This document shows, one piece after another, positions 25,968 to 38,100 of a stretch of 64,000 nt of DNA (its first letter is position 1; every line of letters starts with the position of its first letter). Position numbers and translations under genes: made by a program. The stretch is from Crambe crambe. Its lineage: Eukaryota; Porifera; Demospongiae; Poecilosclerida; Crambeidae. The notes under the pieces were generated by a model. The model was given only the letters and a program-made list of their open reading frames with translations. It was not told where the DNA came from and did no database searches. Where the stretch lies: NCBI GenBank assembly GCA_963924555.1, contig OZ004592.1:4898001-4962000 (forward strand), read 5' to 3'.

Positions 25968-28606
25968 AACAATAAATAGTAACTACTAGTTCTAAACACG
26001 AGATATTCTATTTCAGTGTAGGGTATGGTAAGAAGTGAAATGACAAAATTATCCATAAGAGGGGACAGCCAACATACAGTGGCTAAAATAAAAAAAAGAA
26101 AAAAGAACAACAACCAAGAAAGACCTTACAAAAGGCTCTCTTACTATGTCATAGCTAGCAGCAGACCAATTATTACCAGCCTGCCACCAGCCATCTTCTA
26201 GATGTTAAGATTTGGTCATTTATTATACTCAAATAATGATACTAAATATCTAATCGGGTTTAGTGGTTTGATCGGGGAACAACCACTGTATATAAGTTAG
26301 ACATCAAGATCAAGGGATCTAATCGGGTTTAGTGGTTTGGTAGAATGTGACTGGGGAACAACCACTGTATATAAATTAGACACCAAGACCAAGGGATCTA
26401 TGGTCTATTTAGAAACCTGAGAGCCCTGGGCTGTAGCATCCCAAGCACAGCAAGGGCACTACTAAGGGCCCGAAGGTTTCTAAACAGAGCGTAGATCCCA
26501 TTGGTTGAGGTGTCTAACTTATTTAGACTATAGCCAATCGGGTTTATCTTACGCACTTGGAAATAATAAAATGCAACAAACATGAATCAGAATGCACCTA
26601 GAAACAATAACCGTGGCCACTGCGATGTGTTGCTAGAAATGGACCAATTAGAATGACCATCTTTACCGGGTTTTCTAAGTGCCAGCAACACTTAGAAAAC
26701 CCGCTTGGGAGGACTCTACGGGATTTAGAGTCCCCCTAACTGACCAATCAGGTAACTGGCATGTGACTAGCTATAGTCTGAATTACAATCTGACAGATGG
26801 ACACAGACAATCGCTGATTAAAATCCTAGGCCCTAGAATCCATTTATCAACACTTTAGACGACTTACCCTCCACTGCTTTCATTGGTGCCTGCAGCAGTG
26901 CTTGGATCAACTCCCCCTAGCCCACGGAAACCAGAGGACGTGGAGGAGGCAGTATTCTGACCTGTGGTAGTAGTAGCAGTGGATTTCTGCAGCAGAGATG
27001 CTCCATTCTTGGTGGTGGTCGTTGTGGGAAGTTTCAGACCACCACCGCCAAGACTGAGTCCAGGCTGGGTGGTAGTAGCAGCAGAAAGACCAGTACCTAA
27101 CTTCAATCCTCCCAGAGAGGTTGCTGCTGCCCCACTGGTAGTGGCTTGAGGGAACCCCCCTAGGCCCTTTGCACCAAGTCCTCCTACAGCAGCAGTAGTA
27201 CTTGCAACTGCAAAAAGGAGTAAACATATTGATATACAAACTTGGCAAAACATACCCTGCTCCTATGCATCTTGCCTCCTCAACCCATAGTACATTTTCT
27301 CCCAAAATAAAGATGCCCTCCCCCGGCCAGACCCCCTTAATACAACACCACACTTACTGGTAGATGTCTGTCCGAGTTTCAAACCAGCTCCAGCCTGGCC
27401 TTGAAGCCCACCAATGCCAGCAGCAGTACTTCCAGCAGTCGTGGTCTGACCCAAACTCAACCCAACTCCTCCAAGCTTACTTTGACCCAACTGCCCACCA
27501 CTTGCAACCGTCTGTCCACTGCCCAACTGTAGCCCATTACTGGATGTAGACGTTATTTGAGATGTTAGCAGACTGTGTCCCAGTTGGGGCCCACCACCCT
27601 GAGACTTTGCACTAATGCCAGCTATTGTAGCTTGCCCTATTCAAATTGATTGTAGAATAGCAGACATTAGCTTTAGTTTGTGATTTACCTAATTGGAGCC
27701 CACCAGCTTGAGCAGTCTGCCCTATTTAATGACAGAGGATCAGTTTTTTAGCTCATACAATTGGTGACTTACCTAATTGGAGCCCACCAGCTTGAGCAGT
27801 CTGCCCTATTTAGTGATGGAGGATTAGTTTTTTAGCTTATACAATTGGTGACTTACCTAATTGGAACCCACCAGCTTGAGTACCTTGCCCTATTTTAATG
27901 GAGGATCATATATAGCTTCACAAATTGTTTATACGTATGCTTACCTGATTGGAGCCCACTTGTTTGTTTGGTCTGGCCTAATTGGAGTCCACCTCCTAAT
28001 TGGAGCCCACCGGCTTTCTGTGTCTGTCCCAACTGAAGTCCACCAGCTAGACTAGTTTGTCCTAATTGAAGTCCACCAGGTTGACTGGTTTGTCCTAATT
28101 GAAGTCCACCAGGTTGACTAGTTTGTCCTAATTGAAGTCCACCGGCACCAGGTTGACTAGTTAGTCCTAATCGATACCCACCAGCTTGACTAGTTTGTCC
28201 TAATTGATACCCACCAGCTTGACTAGTTTGTCCTAATTGAAGCCCACCAGCTAGCTGATTCTGTCCAAGCCCGCCAACTTGCAACTGAGTTTGTCCCAAT
28301 TGTGAAGTCTGACCTATATTCAAATAATTTAACTTGAATCCAGATTAATTGGAGCCCACCTTGTCCCAATTGAAGCCCACCACCTTGCTGATCCAGGTGT
28401 AATCCACCAGTTTGAGGCTGGTAGGGTGGTGGTGGTGCCTTCAGCATATTTTGTCCAGCTTGAATACCACCAGTAGTCTGACCTAGTTGAAGTCCTTGCC
28501 CTTGTGGTTGCCCTAAAGCAGCTTGTCCCACACCTCCAATTAAGTTACCAGAATGAAGGGACCCCCTGAGATAATAGATCTACAAAGCTATACCTTTAAT
28601 GTTCAT
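23450..28606 (-). CDS. NUP58: NUP58 (p58/p45) nucleoporin of the central NUP62 channel complex
   Basis: It starts MNIK at 28606; the next exon begins at about 28530 (GVGQAALGQPQGQGLQLGQT). The N-terminal third is a GLQLGQTSQ-type repeat domain: one 369-base exon (27945-28313), three 33-base microexons and further Gly/Leu/Gln-rich exons to about 26870. The middle is the coiled coil that assembles with NUP62 and NUP54: EFKVYLKKQKEISNQFSKFT (about 25820-25870), LPAGLQHENIAPD (about 25205-25245), MELYRRQIEELDSYLSAVS (about 25035-25090) and LAAQLQATHEQVQNLKEQYL (about 24850-24910). The C-terminal tail is Gly/Leu-rich (GFGMGLN, GLGFNQ) and ends LQPPPASKKRNHGLT before TAG. Order and anchor motifs match animal NUP58. 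Motifs such as GLQLG largely replace FG in the N-terminal part. Confidence 0.92.
26248..26396. repeat. Tandem duplication of a ~70-80 base unit
   Basis: Two copies begin atctaatcgggtttagtggt (26248 and 26317) and share ggggaacaaccactgtatat and the ending caaggg. They lie in a NUP58 intron. Just after them, tttagaaacct and aggtttctaaa (about 26408-26487) form an inverted pair. Confidence 0.8.
26667..26703. repeat. Perfect 15-bp hairpin with 7-base loop
   Basis: The arm cgggttttctaagtg is followed after ccagcaa by its exact complement cacttagaaaacccg. It is intronic in NUP58 and part of a repeat-rich stretch (26,220-26,800). Probably a small foldback element. Confidence 0.85.
27689..27889 (-). 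other. NUP58: Three tandem 33-nt phase-symmetric microexons of NUP58
   Basis: Microexons at 27857-27889, 27773-27805 and 27689-27721 are each exactly 33 bases, preceded by an AG acceptor and followed by a GTAAGT or GTAAAT donor. Each starts and ends in phase 1, and each adds one 11-residue repeat (GQTAQAGGLQL twice, GQGTQAGGFQL once). The intervening introns are only about 50 bases and nearly identical, so exon and intron were duplicated together as units of about 84 bases. The neighbouring 369-base exon contains the same 33-base repeat in uninterrupted tandem. Confidence 0.85.
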
Positions 28607-28836
28607 TCTTCTTCTCCCTCAAGTGCAAAGTTTAAATCACATTGCCTATCCAATTAAGCGAAAAATCTCTATATAATTTTGAATAATGGCATGTGGTCCT
28701 GCTCAGCTGGCCGGCCAGCAACTGATGGAGGGCTAGGCTGGGTCTTTAAACAAACGAAAAATAACGCTGAGTCGTTCAATATCCTGTATGCAGCAAAGGT
28801 CCCCGGCCAGCGAGTTTCGTAGCTGTAGTTGAAAGC
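28607..28836. promoter_or_regulatory. Bidirectional promoter region between NUP58 and XPO7
   Basis: Only 230 bases separate the divergent start codons, so both 5' UTRs and core promoters must lie here or within first introns. The stretch holds a local GC-richer patch (ggccggccagc near 28710 and ccccggccagcgag near 28800). Individual transcription-factor sites cannot be assigned by eye. Confidence 0.7.
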
Positions 28837-31800
28837 ATGGATGATCAGGTACAGCTAGCTAGCAACTGAATAACCCTCTCAGTAAATAGCTGCAGCATAC
28901 GTGCTATACCGTGCAAAGTTTTAATGCCATTCTAACTTTAAAGCAAGCATGTAGCTAGATAATGTATAATAGATATTGTGTTTTAATTATTTAGGTAGGT
29001 GACCCCTCCTACTTTAATTGTTAAAATTCCACCCACTTTTATTTCCCTCCCCTGCATAATTTTAGCAATTGGCCCAGTTAGAGTTGCTGTGTCAGCAGAT
29101 GTACGAGTCCACAGACACTCGATTACGTGGACAGGCAGAAGAGGCTCTTGTTCAATTTGCTGAATCGTCAGATTCCCTGCCACGATGCCAAGTTGTGCTT
29201 GAAAGATCTCAGGTAGAAGGAAAGATTTTGACATCTATTCATGCCAATTGCATAAGGTTTCTGAACATTGATTTCCCATACCCGTTGCAATTTTTGAAGC
29301 TGTGGTCAGGCTGAAACCTAACTAGTGCAGCATGTGACAATCCTATGTCCAATTTTTCTCACAAGACATCCTTTTTGCCTTCGGTGGTGGATATTTCAGC
29401 ATGGGCCCATTTTCCCACTAGACATGACATCTGCAAGATTTGAAGAGGTCCATTGTTTGGCCATGGGTATGTACATATGCGGGCCTCACTGAGTGTGGGA
29501 TATAAAGTACAGAGTTCTTACAAAAATAAAAAAGACTAGTTGAACTTTGAACTTGTCATTCACGTACAAAAAAATTTTGCCCATGCACTTTTATGGATGT
29601 TCATGATCTTGTCACTATACACTGACAAATGGTATGTGTGAGAGTGGCCTCACACTCTGCCTCCTCCTTACCCAGCAGCAAGTCCTTCCCCATTGCTGTC
29701 TTCTCTCTCTTTCTCGCTTCCCCACCCCCACCCCCAGCATAATAAAAGTACTATCAGTCACTGTCTCTCTGTCCCCCCACCCCCTCCCTCCTCCTAACTG
29801 CTTTAGAGTCCCTATGCTTTGCTTCTTGCTTCCTCCACTCTGACGAAGCTAGTGACCAGAAATACCACCAACATGACCATCCAGGACAGACTCCAGCTTA
29901 GTAAGTTGGTCCCTTAGTTATGCAGGAGTGATAGATAGCATTTTTCTGTAGTCAGAATCACGTTATAATAAATTATTGGGCCAAGAGGCATGTATGTATT
30001 GACTTGCATGTTGGATCTCTAGGGAACTATGTATTACAGTATCTTGGAAGTCGCTTGGGGTTGGCCAGCTACATCACACAGTCTCTTGTTCAGGTACGTG
30101 TGTTATATAATAGGCTAAGGTCGTATGTGTCGGGTATCAAAAGATCTGCTGTATTCATGACCCAAAGGGTCCTGGAATGTTGAATGCAGCTGCTAACTAT
30201 ATGTAGCTATCAAAAACCAATCTTGAACTAGCCCGTCCCTTTAAAAGGGTCTGGTCTGCTTAGTGCTTGCCTGACCTGGCCATGAACAGCTCGACTTGCT
30301 AATTAACTCATGCATGTGCATGCAGCTGAACCAAAGTTCTAGAAGTATTGAAGGAGATGTAGCATTAGAGCTGACAGGACTGGAGAGTTATACCACCCCA
30401 TACCCCATAGTGCATCTGCTCCCAATGCCCCTCCCTTGGATCCACCCTGACCCCATACCCCATAGTGATGTGCAACACCTGTATTTTTTGCATTGCAGTT
30501 GATAGCACGTATAACAAAGCATGGCTGGTTTGATGGAGATAAAAAGGTGTTCGTCTTCAGGGATATTCTGGATGAAGTGGGAAAGTTCCTCCGAGTAAGT
30601 TCATGTCAAAAAAAAAAAAAAAAAAAGAGAGAGAATTTACTTTGTATTCTTACCCTTGTGAATGCACATCATTGACTTGGACTAAACTGCTAGACTTGAA
30701 GCCTGCTTTCTTCCTATAGCTGCATTCTTAGAACTGTTGAACCCTACAATGCATCCTTTGTTTCCTAGCCACATCCTCAGAGAACAAATGTGGGGCTATT
30801 TTGTATGCTTGTACCCTCAGATTTCATTGAGAACTTAGTAAGGGTGCAGATCAATGGCTTCTCACTCCCTTCCTAATGACATAAGCTCTGTTCACCCACC
30901 ACTGTCCATATGATTCACACTGGTAGGCACGCTTGACTTCTTCACTGTTAGGTTCATTCATACACGCTTGACTTCTTCTCTAGAAATATGACACTCAATT
31001 TGATTGGTCATTATACAGATTTGGTCAGTCAGCATTTCAGTCTCCTGTAATTTAATACTTGGTAGGCCATCTTCAAGAAATGGTCTGACCAGCAGCTATT
31101 CTAGTTCTATTGCTCTACAGTTGATCTCACCAGTTCTCAATGCGTCGTATAGTTACTAGAGACTCAGAATAATGGACAATACTTTGCTTTGAAAAGAACA
31201 GTTCTTGAGACAGTTGAATAGTGTAGATTTTCACACTGGCTCTAGTATGGTTACCTGTTCACATTATGCAAGTATACACTTTAATTTGCAAGTTGAAATC
31301 ACCATATAAAAAAAAATCACAAGAGGTGATGTTAAACCATATACCACTACTAGCACTCTATGATGGGGTTAACCCCTTTATTCAGGGTCATGGTGTTATT
31401 ATTAGAGGTTAGCATTCAGGGTTCCTCTTCCATTGAGCACTGTATGGTGGGGTTAACCCTATTATTCAGGGTTCCATTGAGCACTCTGTATAATGGAGTT
31501 AACCCTATTAATCACCTGTTATTTAGGGTTCTGTTGAGCACTGTGTTGTGGGAGTTCAGATTCTTTACCACTTAGTAATGGAGGTGAACCAGGCAGAGTC
31601 AATGCGATCTCTCCAAAGCATCGTAAAGTGGCCAGTTCCTTCAGAGATGAATCTCTCTACGATATCTTCACCCTCTCCTGTACCCTTCTGCGGCAGATCA
31701 ATGTCCGTGAGGAAAGCCAGGTATTCAAATTTGAGCATTGTGCAAGTTATATTTTGAGAAAATCATGAAGAATATCACCAACTCTCTTCTCTATTTATAC

Positions 31801-32223
31801 CCACAGCATAGTTTGATAAGCTGGTTACTGAAGTTGGCCTGTGCTTGCCTCTCCTTTGACTTCATTGGGACCTCAACTGATGAGTCAGCAGATGACCTGA
31901 CCACTGTTCAAATCCCCTCACAGTGGCGTTCCACTTTCCTGGACTGCTCAACCCTCCAACTCTTCTACAATCTCTTCCATAGCATGTCTGCCCACGAGCT
32001 AGCAGCCATGGTACATAAATAAGTAGACCCACAGGGTGGAGGCTTCACTGTAACTGGTTAGGGACATGAGAAATGGTCTTTGAGTTGAAGTGGTCTCATT
32101 ACAGAATGGTTAGGCAGGTTTCACTGTGTCATCCTTTGATTTAGAGATCTGTCCTCTTGTGTGGGCATTCTTTATCAGAGGTTCACTGCAACTGGGGAAG
32201 CCTCTGCATCTCTTCAACAAGAG

Positions 32224-32318
<95 letters not shown>

Positions 32319-34980
32319 CCTCTCTTCTCTCTCCTCTGCAGTCTATCACCTGCCTAGTCCAGTTGGCAAGTATTCGACGCTCTCTCTTCAACAACACAGA
32401 AAGAAGCACATTTCTGGCACAAATTGTCAAGGGGGTGAAGGGGATATTAGAGCAACCACAGGCAAGACATTAAGGGGGTGAAGGGGATATTAGAGCAACC
32501 ACAGGCAAGACATTAAGGGGGTGAAGGGGATATTAGACCAACCACAGGCAAGACATTAAGGGGGTGAAGGGGATATTAGAGCAACCACAGGCAAGACATT
32601 AAGGGGGTGAAGGGGATATTAGAGCAACCACAGGCAAGACATTAAGGGGTTAACTTAAGGGAGTGTGAATGGGTAGGGCTTAATAAAACACTGTGCAATT
32701 GTACAGTGCATGTACACATGCTAACATAAGATGGTTAGTTTCAGTAATATGTGGTAAGTTAGTATTCATCCATGGGTGGTGTGTGCAGATCTTGGCTAAC
32801 CCTGAATGTTATCATGAGTTCTGTCGGCTACTTATGAGGGTGAAATCCAACTACCAGTTGGGAGAGCTGTTAAGACTTGATGACTACAACACCTTCATCG
32901 AACTGGTAGCAAAATTCACTGTCTCTAGTTTGCAAGTGAGTTACAAAGTAAAAATAGAGTGATGTAAGAGTGTATCACATGGTAAAGGGTATCCCAGATC
33001 AAAGGTATTATTGTATAAGATGTGGTAAAGGGTATTCCTGAGTAAAAGGTATTGGTATATGAGATGTGGTAACAGGTATCCCTGATTAGGTACCATTAGC
33101 CTTAAGGGTAGAATAGAAACTAGTGGGAGTATAAATACTTCTATTCCTTCTATTCAGTCATGGCAGTTTTCAGCAAACAGCATCCATTACTTGCTGGGCT
33201 TTTGGCAGAGGTTGGTTGGCTCAGTGCCTTACATCAAAAACAGTGAGGTTCATCTATTGGACAAGTTCATACCCGAGGTATGTGTGCATACTGCATGCTG
33301 TACATTAATGCATGTGGGACAACAACTTAGGCCACAAAAAATATATATCCCTGGCCCTCATAATAACACTTGTAGCGTTAAACTTATGACCTACATTATA
33401 TGTAGATCACTGAGGCATATGTGACTTCCCGACTGGATTCGGTGGAGATGGTGTTGAGGGACGACTTGGAGAACCCGTTGGATGACCAGCCCATGATCGC
33501 ACAGCAGCTGGACCAAATGTCCGTCATAGGAAGGTCAGTCAGATCAGTCAACAGTTTGTACATGAACTTGAATCTCATTGGCTGGGCTAGTTTGTTGAGC
33601 TGTACTGGACACTAAAAGTGAAGACCTGAAGTAACGCAGATACATACATAAACTTTAGGACCACAAGTCTGATACTCCCTTCACTGGCTTTTGAAATTGA
33701 ATGCAGCAAAATATATTTCTAGTATTCACATGTGCATGTTACATCCATGTGTTGCACACAGGTGTGAATATGACAGTACATGTCGTCTGCTGGTAAATCT
33801 ATTTGACCGGACTGCCACCTCCTACCAGAAACTACTCCAAGGATCACTGTCTGTTCAAGAACTGGCTCTAAGAGAAGGTCGGCAAATATAATGATAATTG
33901 GTTTTTGGATTTTTCATAGTTGGTTTGGTCACATGCAGGTCAGCTGACATGGCTGATATATCTGATTGGTTCTGTGATTGGTGGGCGGGTCAATCAGTAC
34001 AGCACCACTGAATTTGATGCCATCGATGGACAGTTAATCTGCAGGTATGTTCCGGTACATAGAGGATTTTCCCCTCCTGGGTAAAACCCTATCATTACTA
34101 ATTCTGGCTTGTTTGTAATAGAGTACTTCAGCTGATGGACCTCACTGACTCACACTTACCCCAAGTATGTATGAAGATTACTAGACTAGTAATCCATGCA
34201 CACATATATGTGCATATATCCATGCACGAATATATATGTACGCACATGCTAGGTACAGTGATTTGAACCGTTTAGCTGGCTGGCCAATCAGATTGATGTT
34301 GACCTCATCGTGCACAAATCTGATTGATCAGGGTGGCAAGTAACCAGCAGTTCACTGTATTACTTTGCTTGCAGCATGGCAGCGAGTACCTCTACCAAGC
34401 CTTCATCCACTTCTTCGAACACTTCAGAATAGTGTACATTGGTGACATCATTCAAAAAACTTCCAAGGTAAGTCTAAACCAAGTGATCAAAGTACTATGG
34501 TGCGATACATAGAGAGAAAGAATGCCTATCAAAAAAATGTTTCAAAGTCCAGCCAAATTATAACCATGTCACTCCAACCCGTTCTTACCGTAACCAGCTG
34601 TTTACATTCCTCCTGTTCCTCCTCTTTCCCTTAGATATATCAAAGTCTCTCTGAGCAGTTAGGACTAAATGATGAATCCATGGTACTCAATGTCTTCATC
34701 ACCAAAATGTAAGTATAATACAGCATTCCTCAGCGTACAAAATCTGTCGTGTGAGTATACAAATCCATCATTAGCGTTTTCACCCAATGTGTAGTATACT
34801 GATTGGTGTTTCCTCAGTATACTCATTAGTATTCCCTTGTACATCATTGTGTGTATTGTAGTGTAACTAACTTAAAGTACTGGACTACTAGCAAGGTGAT
34901 AGTGACAAGAACATTGCAGCTCCTGAATGATCTTTCTGTGGGGTGAGTGACAGAGATTTTTCAATACTAGCATGTGTATG

Positions 34981-35063
<83 letters not shown>

Positions 35064-35065
35064 TC

Positions 35066-35112
<47 letters not shown>

Positions 35113-38100
35113 AGGTATAGCAGTGCCAGAAAGCTTGTAAAATTGGACTCTGTAAAGTTTATTCTCGAGAACCACACAGTGAGTGATAGTTCTATACATT
35201 ATGTATGACTTATCCCTCCACCTGTATGCCTTATCCCTCCACCCTATTATAAGTGTATGACTTATCCCTCCACCCTATTATGTATACTTATCCCTCCACC
35301 CTATTATGTATTTTCATAGCCCGAGCACTTCCCATTTCTGAACGTGAATTTGGACCTGAAGTGTCACTCGATGTTTTACCTGGCTCTTGGTCGACTCCTG
35401 CTAGTGGAACTTGGAGAAGATGAAGAAAAGTTTGAGAGATTCATTGCCCCTTTAACCAGTGAGTCAGGCCGAGAACTATGCAATAAGTTGAGCATTCTGC
35501 ATTGCATGTAATCATTATACTCTGTGCACTCTATTAGCCATTGCTGAACGCATACAGAATAACTTTGTGCAGCAGACCTTGAGTGGAGATGAACTCCAGG
35601 TACAGAGCATGTATTATACATAATACCAACTAAAAATCATAAAGTAATTATTCAAAAATTTATTTTGCATGTTCTATAATGCATTGGCTTTCTGTGCACA
35701 AAATTTAATGTACAGAGCATGTTGTTTGTTTGTTTTTGCATGTCCTATAATGCACGGGCTTTCTATTGTTTAGAACATGTATTGTACGCAATCCCTAGCT
35801 AAAAATCATCAAATAACTTTTTTTGCGTGTCCTATAATGCATTGGCTTTCTGTACACAAAATGTTATCCCTCCAGAAACTGGTGATCGGATTGTGTCGGG
35901 ACTTGAGAGGCACAGCACTAGCTTTCAACAGTAGAACATGCTACATGATGCTATTCGACTGGATGTATCCACTATGTAATATTGTACTCGACATAGTTCC
36001 ACTGGATTGTGTGCAGAGCCCTAAGAAATCTTTTCAACTAATAGAGCACTGTATTTTTGCTTCCTTCACTGAGTGATGATTTCTGATTGTGTGCCACAGT
36101 TATCCCAAGTACACAGGTGTTTTATTGAAGGCCCTGGATGTGTGGTACTACGACCCCAGTGTCACCACACCCATACTCAAACTCATGGCCGAGTTAGTCC
36201 ACAACAAGTCACAGGTGAGATCATCAGTGCTAAGTGGTTGGTAGTACTATTTGACATGTAGTCTTGGAATTTAAAAATGGCAAGAAATGGCTGTATTATA
36301 CTTATACTTAATCCTTTTAGCGACTTCAATTTGATGTGACTTCTCCCAATGGCGTCCTTCTCTTCCGAGAGGCATCCAAGACAATCACTTGTTATGGAGA
36401 ACACATTCTCGGCCTCACAGATATTCCTGATGACAAGCTTTATAGTCTCAAATATCCTCATTACCTATTATACCCTTTACCTAATGTGTTGTTGTCTTAC
36501 TCTTTCCTATATCTCAACATAATTATGGTTCCTTTATTGACTTCCCTTTACCTAATGTGTGTAAAACTAGACTTAGCGGTTCACTTCCCCTTTACCTAAT
36601 ATGCATGCCTTGGTATATTTTCCTCACATTGTGTTGCAATCCTTCACTCTCTGTGCATGTTGAAGGGAATTTCAATATGTTTTTCAATGCTGAAGGAGGC
36701 TTTATGTGGAAACTATGTTAACTTTGGAGTCTTCAGGCTCTATGGAGACGATGCTTTAGACAAAGCTCTCAATATGTTTGTGAAATTACTGGTATCCATT
36801 CCACTCAAGACTTTACTAGTAAGTTTACTAACTGTGCAACCTCTGGAGAGAGTCATTTTATTCCTTGTAAAAAGAGGTTGTCCTCTCTTCTAGGAAAGTG
36901 GACTATTGAAGGTTGTTCTTAGTAGAGGGATTGTTACACTGTATTTTTTGCAACTTTTTGGGGTCTAACCGGTGTGTAAACTGACCTCTAGGCCTACCCA
37001 AAGCTGAGCAAGTCTTATTATGGGATGCTGGAAGTGCTGACTCAAGACCACATGGAGTTTGTGTCCGGTCTTGAGCCAGATATCTTTGTCTACATTCTCT
37101 CATCCATCTCAGAAGGACTGACAGGAATAGGTAAGCTGGAACTGAACCAATAAGTGTTGTGCTCCTCTGAAAGAGAGATTTTCTGTGATGCTAGCAGTGA
37201 GAATGACATTGAGATAATGTGTTATTGATCACTGAATTGTCACATGATTGTGAATATTAGCTCTGAATTGTCACATGATTGTCATGCATGTTAACATTAA
37301 CTGTATTGCCCACTTAATTGTCACATGATGGTCATGTGACTATTAACTGAATTGTCACATGATTGTCACATGCAGATTACACCGTGTGTACTGGTTGCTG
37401 TAGTACATTGGACCACATAGTCACTTTCTTTTTCAAGAACCTAAGCAAAAGCAAGGGTGGTTCAATGCCTATCTCACCTACCCAGCAGACCACTTTCCTC
37501 CGCTTACTCGAACTTCACTCCAATGTTTTTCAGCAAATGCTCTCCTCCATCATGAATGTCATAATGTTTGAGAACTGTCGGTCGCAGTGGTCCATGTCCC
37601 GCCCATTATTGGGCCTCATCCTGTTGAATGAAGAGGTTGGTATCTGTTTCTGTCCATTTGTTTACCTAGTAGTTGTTTACCTAGTAGTTGTTTACCTACC
37701 TTGTTTACCTAGTAGTTGTTTACCTAGTAGTTGTTTACCTAGTAGTTGTTTACCTAGTAGTTGGTTTACTTCAATTGTAACGTGTTCAGTTGTTTTTGTT
37801 TGTAATGGCTCTATTCTTCTTCTTCTTGACCTTCCATATACATTCTTTGCAGTATTTCCAGACATGGCGCCAGAGAATCATCTCCATGCAACCTCCAGAA
37901 AGACAAAGTTTGATGATAACCTGTTTCGACAATTTAATGGAATCTATCGAGAGAAACCTCCAATCAAGAAACAAAGACAAGTAAGTCCATTCAGTCATAA
38001 TTCATGTCCAAGGACACCTCAACATTAAAGATAGTTAAAATTCCCATTTTGGCAGGATTGTTGCTTTTAAAGTTATTGTACATACTGCTTGAACTTATGA

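Noticed and set aside
28370-28440. Apparent missing splice donor at the end of NUP58 exon 2
   Set aside because: An in-phase donor (acaag|gtgggc near 28370) gives a ~50-base intron like its neighbours, so no defect needs to be assumed.
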